Assembly: GCF_020662345.1 (NCBI RefSeq)
Contig: NZ_VMOA01000014.1
Location: 1 to 64,000 of the forward strand
Reading direction: 5' to 3'
Length of the DNA stretch: 64,000 nucleotides
Origin: Methylobacterium sp. W2
Lineage (GTDB): Bacteria > Pseudomonadota > Alphaproteobacteria > Rhizobiales > Beijerinckiaceae
The position numbers and the translations under genes were made by a program. Below are positions 32,267 through 39,595 of this stretch, in pieces. Each line of letters begins with the position of its first letter. Within the stretch, counting starts at the first letter, position 1. Below the pieces are notes generated by a model, which saw only the letters and a program-made list of their open reading frames with translations, was not told where the DNA came from and searched no databases.

Positions 32267-33178
32267 ATGAGCCAGGGTAATTCCCTCGATACCACAGTTG
32301 CGCCCGCCGATCAGGTGAAGACGCGTGCTCCCGACGATGCTGCGGTGCTCGATGCCGCTGCGACCGAGCTCCTGACGGAGCGGCCCGTCATGGGGCACGC
32401 CCCGTGCCCGCTCGATGCACATCCGGACGCCTACGCCCTGCGTATCAACGGAGGTGGCGCCGGCATGTTTGCCCCGCCAGGCAGTGCGATTATCGTCGAG
32501 CCAATCCCGCCTGCACCCCGGGATCTCGCCGTTGCCTACTTTAAGAAGGGGGGCACGCCGAGCATCTGGCACGTCGGCGACAGCTTCGCCCCGGAGTTTC
32601 TCAATTATCATCCGGATAGCGAGGTCTTCCCCCTCATTGAGTTGTTCGATCCCACCGATGGGCGGCACGGCCATGTGGACTGCTGCTCCATTGAAAAGCT
32701 GCACCGGGTCCATAGCGTTCACATCCCGGACGAGGTCCGTCAAAAATTCGGGTTGCCGCCAGACAGCTTGCCCGTTTTCGATGAAACGCCTGAGGGATGC
32801 CTTGAGCATCACGTTCGCGACGCCTGCAACTACCCGGTTCTGCGCACGAACGATGTAGCGCTCGTCGATATCAGCAGGACAACGCTGGAACACGGTGCGC
32901 TCTGCCTGATCGCATGGGGTAGCAACCGTGAGCGCTGCGGCATTCTGCAGACGAACCTTCGCAAGACAGGTTCTCGCGGCTTGGATCCAGTGTGGTGGGC
33001 CGATCCCGTCAACCGACCGCGTGGCCCCGGCATGCTCGAACGGCGGCAGAAGCCTGGCGGCATGCTGTATGCGAGCGACGGTCCCTACACCCCTGAACAT
33101 CTGCAGCCGAAGATCATCGGCACAGTCATTGGTATCAGGAGCATGGAGCGGCGCGTTGCCCTTGGAGGCGCAGCATGA
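32267..33178 (+). CDS. Tandem S24/LexA-fold-like protein without HTH
   Basis: A 303-residue protein. Residues about 53-100 (YALRINGGGAGMFAPPGSAI, then VEPIPPAPRDLAVAYFKKGG) follow the LexA/S24 domain pattern but read GAGM where active peptidases have GDSM. A second copy (about 185-235, VRDACNYPVLRTNDVALVDI) repeats the pattern with NYP in the Ser position. There is no HTH and no Lys dyad, so it would not cleave. Such a dead double domain could bind CI and act as an antirepressor; that is inference. It is the third gene of the rightward operon. Confidence 0.6.
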   Translation: MSQGNSLDTTVAPADQVKTRAPDDAAVLDAAATELLTERPVMGHAPCPLDAHPDAYALRINGGGAGMFAPPGSAIIVEPIPPAPRDLAVAYFKKGGTPSIWHVGDSFAPEFLNYHPDSEVFPLIELFDPTDGRHGHVDCCSIEKLHRVHSVHIPDEVRQKFGLPPDSLPVFDETPEGCLEHHVRDACNYPVLRTNDVALVDISRTTLEHGALCLIAWGSNRERCGILQTNLRKTGSRGLDPVWWADPVNRPRGPGMLERRQKPGGMLYASDGPYTPEHLQPKIIGTVIGIRSMERRVALGGAA

Positions 33179-33624
33179 TCGCCGCCATCGCTCCCTCCGA
33201 CTTCACCATTCGGATCAGCCGCACCGAAGAAATCCGGATCGGCGACATCAAGACCGCCGGACAGGCACGTCTGCTTCTCGTCGAGGTTCAAATTGCGATC
33301 TCGAAGCTCGAGCGCGATCTGGCTGACAGCGTCTGCCTGACAGCATCCGCGCGAGCTTGGAGGCGACGGGCAGAAGATGCGCTGAAGGCAAAGCGTGCGT
33401 CCCAGCGCCGCCTGCAGGTGCTCGCTGCATCGCTCGACCGTGAGGAGCGGCGACAGGCGAACGCAACCGTCGCTGACGTCGAGGTCGGCAACGCCCACGC
33501 CCGGCGGAAGGCATTCGTCGCCATCGTGACTGAGCGGTTTCCGGCGAGCGTCGTGGAAGACGTTTGGCAGGAGGTTCACCGCCGCTGCCCGATCTCAGCA
33601 GAGACGGGGAGGATTGAGGCATGA
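33175..33624 (+). CDS. Coiled-coil phage protein
   Basis: A 149-residue protein starting with ATG in an ATGA overlap with the upstream gene. SDFTIRISRTEEIRIGDIKT opens it; residues 30-100 form an Arg/Ala-rich coiled coil. It ends with a small helical domain (VTERFPASVVEDVWQEVHRR). Unknown function. Confidence 0.65.
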   Translation: MIAAIAPSDFTIRISRTEEIRIGDIKTAGQARLLLVEVQIAISKLERDLADSVCLTASARAWRRRAEDALKAKRASQRRLQVLAASLDREERRQANATVADVEVGNAHARRKAFVAIVTERFPASVVEDVWQEVHRRCPISAETGRIEA

Positions 33625-34157
33625 TCCCCGCCGTCATCGTTCCCCGGCTGGCGAAGCTCCTGCCGATGTTGTCCAGCGACAAGGACCAGGAGGCGCTGGC
33701 CGCCCTGCGCATGATCGCCAAGACGCTCAGCACCGTCGGCGCCGACTTCCACGATCTCACGGCGACGATCGTCAAGGGTAAGGTCGTGAACGCGCCCCTG
33801 CGGAAGGCCGGCGACTACAACTATGCCGACGCCTACCGGCAGGCGGAGACGGACGGCCGCGACACGCGACATCCCCGGCAAGCCAGCGTGCGCTTCGGGC
33901 TCGCCATCTGGCACCCCGATCAGGTCATCCCGTGGTGGGAGATCGCCCGCCACTGCATCGCTGAGAACAAGGCTCTGCCGAAACGGAACGGCGGCAAGTT
34001 CCTGCGGCCGGACCAGATCCGCACCCTGGAGCAGATCGCAGGGCAAGTGTTCTGGCCGACCAATGAACTTGCCACTTGGATGGAAACCATCGTCGCCCGG
34101 CTCCACCAGGCTCGCGACCATGCCAAGCGCGAAAGGCCCGACCATGCGCATCCCTGA
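33621..34157 (+). CDS. Conserved-looking hypothetical phage protein
   Basis: A 178-residue helical protein: MIPAVIVPRLAKLLPMLSSD, then KTLSTVGADFHDLTATIVKG and a C-terminal WWEIARHC and FLRPDQIRTLEQIAG region. The pattern recurs in alphaproteobacterial phages from memory, but no function is known to me. Coupled to the neighbours by overlap. Confidence 0.7.
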   Translation: MIPAVIVPRLAKLLPMLSSDKDQEALAALRMIAKTLSTVGADFHDLTATIVKGKVVNAPLRKAGDYNYADAYRQAETDGRDTRHPRQASVRFGLAIWHPDQVIPWWEIARHCIAENKALPKRNGGKFLRPDQIRTLEQIAGQVFWPTNELATWMETIVARLHQARDHAKRERPDHAHP

Positions 34158-34422
34158 AATCCGCGTGCAGATGCGGGCCGTCGCTGCCGAGATCTCGGAT
34201 CCAGTCCTTCGGGAAATGATCCTTGTGTGGGTACGCGAGCTGTATCGTCGGCCGGCAGTACGAATGACCGTGCCGCGCAACCGCCCCATGACGCCTGAAC
34301 TGGCTGCGGCCATTGAGCAGCACGCGGCCGCTCATCCGAACGAGGGCTATCACGCGATGTCCCTACGCTTTTCCGTAGGGGTCGGCCGGGTCTCTGAAGT
34401 CTTAGCCGGGCGGAGGGTCTGA
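34144..34422 (+). CDS. Small HTH-like protein
   Basis: A 92-residue protein from ATG 34144, overlapping the previous gene by 14 bases. The segment MTPELAAAIEQHAAAHPNEG followed by YHAMSLRFSVGVGRVSEVLA reads like a C-terminal helix-turn-helix. Probably DNA-binding; target unknown. Confidence 0.6.
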   Translation: MRIPEIRVQMRAVAAEISDPVLREMILVWVRELYRRPAVRMTVPRNRPMTPELAAAIEQHAAAHPNEGYHAMSLRFSVGVGRVSEVLAGRRV

Positions 34423-34425
34423 ACT

Positions 34426-34734
34426 ATGAAGGCACCCGAGAAGCCTCCATATGGCTCACCCTGCAACGGTTGCGGCTACTGCTGCGCCGCCGTGCCGTGC
34501 GGGATCGCCATTGAGTACATCCCCGATCACTCGAGTGAGGGGCCGTGCCAGGCGATGGAATTCGCCGACGGCCGGTTCTTCTGCGGGATGATCCGTCGAC
34601 CGGGCCACTATATGGGCCTGCTGAACGATTGGGCCGACGAATTTCTAGGCCCCATGATCGCCCAGGCGCTCGGCGCCGGCCGTGGCTGCGATGCCGACGA
34701 TGGCGTCCTCGATATCGTGGAGATGGCGTCATGA
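34426..34734 (+). CDS. Cysteine-cluster protein (YkgJ/CxxCxxCC type)
   Basis: A 102-residue protein starting MKAPEKPPYGSPCNGCGYCC, then AAVPCGIA and a later FFCGM. The CxxCGxCC pattern is that of PF03692-like zinc or iron-sulfur cluster proteins (YkgJ). Chromosomal homologues of that class are usually longer. Its role in a phage early operon is unknown; protein modification or metal delivery are possibilities. Confidence 0.7.
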   Translation: MKAPEKPPYGSPCNGCGYCCAAVPCGIAIEYIPDHSSEGPCQAMEFADGRFFCGMIRRPGHYMGLLNDWADEFLGPMIAQALGAGRGCDADDGVLDIVEMAS

Positions 34735-35039
34735 GCGCCGACCCCGTCTTCGCGGCTATCCGCGCCGTCAATCTCGCGCGGATCGCCCACACCCAGGCGC
34801 TCGCTGGCCTCGACGAGAAAAACGAGGCCGCTGTCTGTCGGGCCAATGAAGCCTGCGATCGGCACGGACAGGCCTCAATGGATCTCATCCAGCTCCGCCC
34901 CACGACCTGGGACGGGTTCTGCGAGCTCGTCAATCACTACGCGGAGGAAGCGCCGATCTATGGATACGGCAACGACTTCCTCTACCACCTTCGCGACATC
35001 GTCGAGGGCAGCGGGAGGGTCGACGGATGTCCGATCTGA
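34731..35039 (+). CDS. Hypothetical phage protein
   Basis: A 102-residue helical protein from ATG 34731 (overlapping the upstream stop). MSADPVFAAIRAVNLARIAH, then DEKNEAAVCRANEACDRHGQ. No recognised domain. The next gene starts 13 bases before its stop. Confidence 0.6.
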   Translation: MSADPVFAAIRAVNLARIAHTQALAGLDEKNEAAVCRANEACDRHGQASMDLIQLRPTTWDGFCELVNHYAEEAPIYGYGNDFLYHLRDIVEGSGRVDGCPI

Positions 35040-35356
35040 GCCCGGCCGCACCCCGACCGACGGTCGCGGAGGTGGTTTCCGCTCACCGCGCCGCATGGGA
35101 CGCCTTCCAGATTGCGCCCCATGAGGATGTCGACCTGGATGCCGCTTACGAGGCGCAGGGCGACATGCAGGCCGCCCTCGACGAAGTTCTCATCACGCCG
35201 TGCGCGAACCGCACCGATGCGCTGGCTCTACGCTTTCACCTGCAATGGTGGCTCGGGGAAGAGGCCGAACTGGCAGCCGACTATCAGCCGAAATACGCCA
35301 TCGCCGAGGCCCGCGTGGCGGAACTCGACATGCTCCTGAACGGAGGCGTTCCATGA
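35027..35356 (+). CDS. Hypothetical phage protein
   Basis: A 109-residue helical protein: MSDLSPAAPRPTVAEVVSAH, with FHLQWWLGEEAELAADYQPK near the C terminus. Coupled to both neighbours. Unknown function. Confidence 0.6.
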   Translation: MSDLSPAAPRPTVAEVVSAHRAAWDAFQIAPHEDVDLDAAYEAQGDMQAALDEVLITPCANRTDALALRFHLQWWLGEEAELAADYQPKYAIAEARVAELDMLLNGGVP

Positions 35357-35721
35357 TGGTGCCGACCCTCGACGACGTCCGCGCCGCGTGGATGCGACTG
35401 CCGGCAAGCCAACGCGACGAGATCGGCCTGCTCGCGGTCGACCTTGTCTTTCAGGGATACCTCTACGGCGATCTGGTCCCCGAAAAGGATCAGGTCCTGC
35501 CGGACCAGGACACTCGCGATGCGGCCGGCGACCGCGAGAACGATCGCCTCAACGAGATCCATCGCACCGTCACAGCCGCGCTGCCCGACCTGTTCGGGCC
35601 GGACGGGGAACACCCCCTTTGGGCCTCCTACGCGCAAGAGCGCCGACCAGTGGCTGATGTTCTTCCTTTATGGCCTGATGCCCAGCTCAAACAGGTGATC
35701 GTTGAAGGAAGCGAACAATGA
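35353..35721 (+). CDS. Hypothetical phage protein
   Basis: A 122-residue protein; two adjacent ATG codons (35353, 35356) can start it. MVPTLDDVRAAWMRLPASQR opens it and the rest is helical and acidic. The stop overlaps the next gene start (ATGA). Confidence 0.6.
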   Translation: MMVPTLDDVRAAWMRLPASQRDEIGLLAVDLVFQGYLYGDLVPEKDQVLPDQDTRDAAGDRENDRLNEIHRTVTAALPDLFGPDGEHPLWASYAQERRPVADVLPLWPDAQLKQVIVEGSEQ

Positions 35722-36461
35722 CGAACACGCGAAACCACGCCATTTCCGCTATTGATCGGAATGGAAGGGCTCACTCAACAAACGAAATGAAAGTTGTTTT
35801 TCGAAAATTGTATCATATAAATATAGATGCCATATCGCTAATGTTTCCAGACATGACGTTGAAGGCAATTCATCGTCGCGCCGAAAGTTATAGAATTTCT
35901 GGTAAATACATTAAATTTACGGGCAATGATTTGGAATTGATGCGTCGCCTGTGGCCAAATTATGCAGCAATTTGCGAGGAGTTAGGCCGACCAAAATGGC
36001 AAGTGATGAAGAGATGCTATAAATTAGGACTTTCTCTACCTGACTCGGCGACATGGTCGGAAGATGATTTAGCAATCCTTCGCCAAGGCAAAACTCCAAT
36101 TGGCCGAACTTATAAAGCCGCGAGCTCAAAGCGGATGAAACTGGGAATTACTCTCGGAAACATACGCAGCATGCAGGCGATTGAGCCAGATACTTTGATT
36201 AAAGAGATCGGCGAGCACGTGCATGAAGGTAACCGCCCTCATATCCGTGAAGAGATAATTTACAGCGTCTATCGTGAATGCCTCGAAGGGCGATGCGGCG
36301 CTTCGCCGGCTGCGCTAGCCAAGGCAGCAGCCAAGGCTAGGACTGCCGTTTACAAACTGCATCCCGAACGTGGGGCGCCGGTCAGCATGGACGCCAAGCT
36401 CTTCGATGATGGCAGCGCCACTGTAGGCGATCGGATCTCGTCCGACACCTTCCACTTCTAG
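35718..36461 (+). CDS. AT-rich DNA-binding regulator with repeated HTH units and sigma-like tail
   Basis: A 247-residue protein. Three successive segments follow a GcrA/SANT-like helix-turn-helix plan: residues 24-62, 66-103 (LELMRRLWPNYAAICEELGR, then KRCYKLGL) and 110-142 (WSEDDLAILRQGKTPIG, then KRMKLGI). The C-terminal third (REEIIYSVYRECLEGRC, then VSMDAKLFDDGSATVGDRIS) resembles sigma-70 region 2/3 linkers such as SLDxxxxDDGSxTLGD. The first 570 bases are far more AT-rich than the last 170, suggesting fusion of parts with different histories. It may regulate late transcription, which is inference. Confidence 0.65.
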   Translation: MTNTRNHAISAIDRNGRAHSTNEMKVVFRKLYHINIDAISLMFPDMTLKAIHRRAESYRISGKYIKFTGNDLELMRRLWPNYAAICEELGRPKWQVMKRCYKLGLSLPDSATWSEDDLAILRQGKTPIGRTYKAASSKRMKLGITLGNIRSMQAIEPDTLIKEIGEHVHEGNRPHIREEIIYSVYRECLEGRCGASPAALAKAAAKARTAVYKLHPERGAPVSMDAKLFDDGSATVGDRISSDTFHF

Positions 36462-36567
36462 CACCGTTCGCGTCGATGACCGGCTCACCGTCAGGCAGAG
36501 CCCAGCCAACAACGGTGGCTCTTCAGACCATCGGCGCGAATACCTCTTCCCTCCAATAGGTTCAGCT

Positions 36568-36870
36568 ATGCCTAGAGGCCGCATCACATTCGATCAGCTC
36601 CCCTTGTTCGCGAGCGACCGCGAGATTGCCGAGGCGGTAGTCGGCCGGGACGCTGAAAAGGTCGAGCGGCTGCTGCTGAGCCTGCCCAAGCTCGAAGCCT
36701 GCGGGTTCCCGAAGCGAACGCCCGATGGGCGCTACACCCCAGCGGTACGAGATTTTTACGACCGCGTTCATCGTGCCCGTCTGTCCGAGACGGCCCCGGC
36801 GCCGCGACAACCCCAGGAGGACGGACAATGGAAGCCGGAGAAGAAGGGCAGGGCGCTGCACCGGGTCTAA
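36568..36870 (+). CDS. Putative excisionase / recombination directionality factor
   Basis: A 100-residue protein: MPRGRITFDQLPLFASDREI, then LPKLEACGFPKRTPDGRYTP, a winged-helix pattern seen in AlpA/Xis-like proteins. It overlaps the integrase start by 43 bases, a typical xis-int arrangement, and is the next-to-last gene of the rightward operon. Role inferred from position and size. Confidence 0.65.
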   Translation: MPRGRITFDQLPLFASDREIAEAVVGRDAEKVERLLLSLPKLEACGFPKRTPDGRYTPAVRDFYDRVHRARLSETAPAPRQPQEDGQWKPEKKGRALHRV

Positions 36871-38051
36871 AATGGCGACCGCGACGAGGAGGGCGAACGC
36901 CCTACTGGATCGCGCGAGCTGACATCGTGGCAGCAGGCTACAGCCCGAAGAGCGTGAACCTGCAGGCCTATGCTGCCGACCACGAGACGCTAGCCGCGAA
37001 GTGCCGGGCGCTGCAGGCCGACATGCTGACGTGGTTTGGCGGGTATCGCGCCGATCCCACAATCTTCGACGGCACCATCGCCGGAGCGTTATGGATCTAC
37101 GAAACGCACCAAGATAGCCCGTTCCATGATCTGAAGCCCGGCTCGCGGCGACCCTACGCAACGTATCTGCGTCTTCTGTTGCCGCACATCGGAGGGCATC
37201 ATGTCAGCGCCGTTACCGCGCTCGACGTGAAGCGATGGCACGCCGTATGGTCGAAGGGAGGTAAGCACCCAGCCGCAGGCTCAATGGCGCTCGCAGTGCT
37301 CAAAACTGCGCTGACGTTCTGCATCGTCGCCGGCCATCGCCAGTGTCGACAATTGCGCGACGACATTAGCGAGCTTCGGGTTTCCGGGCCGAGACCGCGG
37401 AAGGCATTCGCGACGGCCGATCAGGTCGTGGCCGCGCGGCGGGCAGCGCATGCGATGGGGAGGCCGTCCGGCGCCTTATGCTACGCTGTCCAATTCGAGA
37501 CGACCCTTCGTCTCTGGGACGTGGCAGGGCAGTGGTTCCCGCTCAATGCCTCGGTGATGAGCACCGTGCTCGATGGCAACACGAAATGGGCCGGGCTGGA
37601 ATGGCGCCATATCGATGAGAACCTCGTCCTCCGCATCAAACCGAGCAAGACCGAAGGCACGACAGACGCCGAGATTGCGGTCGATCTGAAGCTCTGCCCG
37701 ATGGTCCTGGAGGAGATAGCCCATATCCACGAGGATTGCCGGCACGGCCCCATGATCGTCCACGAGCGGCACCGCCGACCATACCGAGCCCGTGAACTAA
37801 CTGAGCTATGGAAAATCGTCCGGAGGAGGGCAGGGCTGCCGACCAGTCTCTGGTGCCGAGACCTGCGCGCGAGCGCCATCACGGAAGCCAGGGACAACGG
37901 CGCCTTGACCGACGATGCGAGCAAGGTCGCGGGGCACTCGAAGCCTCGGATCACCGCTGCGGTCTACGATCGATCCAGCCTTGAAGCTCACCGTCGCTTT
38001 GCCGTTGCGCGCGTCGCGAAACGGGGCGGGAACGACGTGGGGAACGAGTAG
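36828..38051 (+). CDS. Tyrosine recombinase integrase
   Basis: A 407-residue protein. The catalytic set is visible: Arg228 in ETTLRLWDV, Lys274, the second Arg box CRDLRAS (R344 in the usual His place, R347), His370 in AGHSKPRI and Tyr380 in AAVYDRS. The SAM-like core-binding domain is at about 80-180. It integrates and excises the prophage. It lies at the right end of the prophage; the attachment site should be within 38052-38273, where no tRNA and no repeat of the left end were seen. Confidence 0.9.
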   Translation: MEAGEEGQGAAPGLKWRPRRGGRTPYWIARADIVAAGYSPKSVNLQAYAADHETLAAKCRALQADMLTWFGGYRADPTIFDGTIAGALWIYETHQDSPFHDLKPGSRRPYATYLRLLLPHIGGHHVSAVTALDVKRWHAVWSKGGKHPAAGSMALAVLKTALTFCIVAGHRQCRQLRDDISELRVSGPRPRKAFATADQVVAARRAAHAMGRPSGALCYAVQFETTLRLWDVAGQWFPLNASVMSTVLDGNTKWAGLEWRHIDENLVLRIKPSKTEGTTDAEIAVDLKLCPMVLEEIAHIHEDCRHGPMIVHERHRRPYRARELTELWKIVRRRAGLPTSLWCRDLRASAITEARDNGALTDDASKVAGHSKPRITAAVYDRSSLEAHRRFAVARVAKRGGNDVGNE

Positions 38052-38093
38052 GAACGACCTGACGGCATCTCATGGGGTTAGCTCGTTTGCGTC

Positions 38094-38108
38094 TTAACCA
38101 CTGGTTAA
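38094..38108. repeat. 15-bp palindrome near the prophage right end
   Basis: TTAACC-ACT-GGTTAA at 38094-38108 is a perfect inverted repeat in the 222-base gap between integrase and the ParA gene. It could be part of the attachment or integrase arm-binding region, or an operator for the ParA gene. A related half-site (GGTTAA/TTAACC) occurs in the longer palindrome at 48839-48863. Confidence 0.4.
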
Positions 38109-38273
38109 CCATGGCGGGCCAAAACCGGGATCAGGGCATCCTGGTGTCACGGGACGACGGCTGCGAGCCCGACCGGTGACGATCCGAGGCAGGGACTTCG
38201 ATCGGCTTTTGGGCCGAAGGATTGTCCCGGCACGGCAGGACGCGACATCTCAGGACGCGAGAAGGGCTCCCGT

Positions 38274-38912
38274 ATGAAAGCCATCACCTTCGTCACCCAG
38301 AAGGGGGGGAGTGGGAAAAGCACATTGTGCATCTCACTGGCCGTCGCGGCGCAGGAGCGCGGCCTGTCGGTCTGCATCCTCGAAATGGATCGTCAGGCGA
38401 CGATCAGCGACTGGCTCGACCACCGCACGGTGGATGGCCCGGAAGTCGCGCAGATCGATGCGTCACAGATCGAGGCCGTCATGGCCCAGCTCCGCGAATC
38501 CTCCTACGATTACGTCTTCATCGATACGCCGGGCGTGGATTCCACCGGCACGCTCTCGGCGATCCGCGCGGCCGATCTCTGCATCATCCCCTGCCGCCCC
38601 ACCCCGGCCGACCTGCGCGCGTTCAAGCCGACCCTGGCCGCGGTCTACCGCCTGGAGAAGAAGTTCGCCTTCGTGCTGAACCAGACCCCGCCGCGCTCCT
38701 ACCGGATCCGCGACGCGGCCGACGGCCTTGCCGTGCTGGGCATCCTGCCGGACGTGAACATCGTCGCGCGCACCGATCACCAGGACGCGATCGGCGTCGG
38801 TCAGGGCGTCACCGAATTCAACCCCAAGGGTCAGGCTGCCGGCGAAGTGCGCAGGCTGTGGACGTGGATCGAGAAGCGGATGCAGGTCGTCAAGCATGCC
38901 AAAGCCGCCTAG
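38274..38912 (+). CDS. ParA/MinD-family ATPase
   Basis: A 212-residue protein with the deviant Walker A motif KGGSGKST at residues 10-17 (signature Lys10), a DTPG box (VFIDTPGVDS) and a following switch region. It belongs to the small ParA class. Such ATPases move plasmids, chromosomes or protein clusters. The next gene, overlapping by 17 bases, encodes a small basic partner. It begins the chromosomal gene series right of the prophage. Confidence 0.88.
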   Translation: MKAITFVTQKGGSGKSTLCISLAVAAQERGLSVCILEMDRQATISDWLDHRTVDGPEVAQIDASQIEAVMAQLRESSYDYVFIDTPGVDSTGTLSAIRAADLCIIPCRPTPADLRAFKPTLAAVYRLEKKFAFVLNQTPPRSYRIRDAADGLAVLGILPDVNIVARTDHQDAIGVGQGVTEFNPKGQAAGEVRRLWTWIEKRMQVVKHAKAA

Positions 38913-39201
38913 GCCGAGCCTCGCTTCCATCGTCGCGGGAACCGTTCCCCCGGCCAGAAGCGCCGACATCGTCCAGCTCGATACGGGCCACGTACCCGTC
39001 CGCAAGACCCCGAGCACCCTGAAGGAACGCGCCCGACAGATGTCGGTCTATCTGGAGCCGCCGGTCTACGACCAGCTCCGCGATCTCGCCCATACCGAGC
39101 GCACCAAGATGCACGCGCTCATGCTCGAAGCCCTCGACCTCCTGTTCAAACAGCGGGGGACCATGCCGATCGAGCGGCTGAACGAGACGAATCAGCGCTG
39201 A
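38896..39201 (+). CDS. Small partner protein of ParA, possible ribbon-helix-helix
   Basis: A 101-residue protein whose last 60 residues (RARQMSVYLEPPVYDQLRDL, then AHTERTKMHALMLEALDLLF) have the beta strand-helix-helix pattern of RHH DNA-binding proteins. Its overlap with the ParA gene indicates a two-gene operon. It could be the cargo adaptor or autorepressor. Confidence 0.7.
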   Translation: MPKPPRPSLASIVAGTVPPARSADIVQLDTGHVPVRKTPSTLKERARQMSVYLEPPVYDQLRDLAHTERTKMHALMLEALDLLFKQRGTMPIERLNETNQR

Positions 39202-39207
39202 CGCCCC

Positions 39208-39238
39208 TCTCCTGTCGATATCGATCATCGACAGGAGA
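39208..39238 (+). promoter_or_regulatory. 12-bp perfect hairpin containing a ribosome-binding sequence
   Basis: TCTCCTGTCGAT (39208-39219) and ATCGACAGGAGA (39227-39238) are exactly complementary around seven bases. The right arm carries AGGAG, the likely ribosome site for the small ORF beginning at 39244. Folding would hide it. It could also serve as the terminator of the ParA pair, although no U tract follows. Confidence 0.5.
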
Positions 39239-39243
39239 AAATC

Positions 39244-39354
39244 ATGCCCAGGCAGAGGCTTGCACCTGAACTCTCACGTGCCGCATCCGCCCGCGATATC
39301 GCTTCCCGATGGGTCGGGACGATGGATCCAGAGCACGATATCCACATCCTCTGA
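39244..39354 (+). CDS. 36-residue ORF behind a hairpin
   Basis: ATG 39244 with AGGAG about seven bases upstream. MPRQRLAPELSRAASARDIA then SRWVGTMDPEHDIHIL. No family known. Its placement after a ribosome-site-hiding hairpin makes regulated expression possible; it could also be chance. Confidence 0.3.
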   Translation: MPRQRLAPELSRAASARDIASRWVGTMDPEHDIHIL

Positions 39355-39595
39355 ACCGTAATTTCTTTCGATGACGCAAGCCGATAGGGCTTTTCCCTCA
39401 TTTAACAGATGAGCCATGGGCAGCGGATCGGGCTCCCATCCGCAGCGTTCAGGTTTCCTTTACGTCAACCCGACAATTGTCTGTGCAATCGAAGCCCGTT
39501 CTGTCGGGGCGGCCTTCGATGGCCGGACCGGATCGCTCTTCCGTTCCTCGGCCCTGTATGGCGTTTCGAGAGCGTAGAGTGCTGGGCGGTTCGGT

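Larger units (their letters stand above)
214..38051. mobile_element. Nearly complete HK97-type siphovirus prophage with GTA-like tail genes
   Basis: The block contains an integrase with a putative excisionase, a CI/Cro switch with operators, primase-helicase, terminase, portal, protease, capsid, connector, tail and endolysin genes in normal lambdoid order, all apparently intact. The integrase lies at the right end. The left end is uncertain: the first clearly phage gene is the endolysin at 454-1098, and an AT-rich gene (214-495) lies beyond it. I found no matching attL/attR repeat by eye between 128-213 and 38052-38273, and no tRNA at either edge. Siphovirus morphology is inferred from a tape measure protein plus a tail tube with no sheath gene. 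A holin is the only essential function not recognised. Confidence 0.93.

Noticed and set aside
32129..33100. Long leftward frame opposite the S24-like gene
   Set aside because: The forward gene has clear domain pattern and operon overlap; the reverse frame has shadow-type composition.
38052..38273. tRNA or direct repeat as prophage attachment site
   Set aside because: No cloverleaf and no shared run long enough with 128-213 was found by eye.
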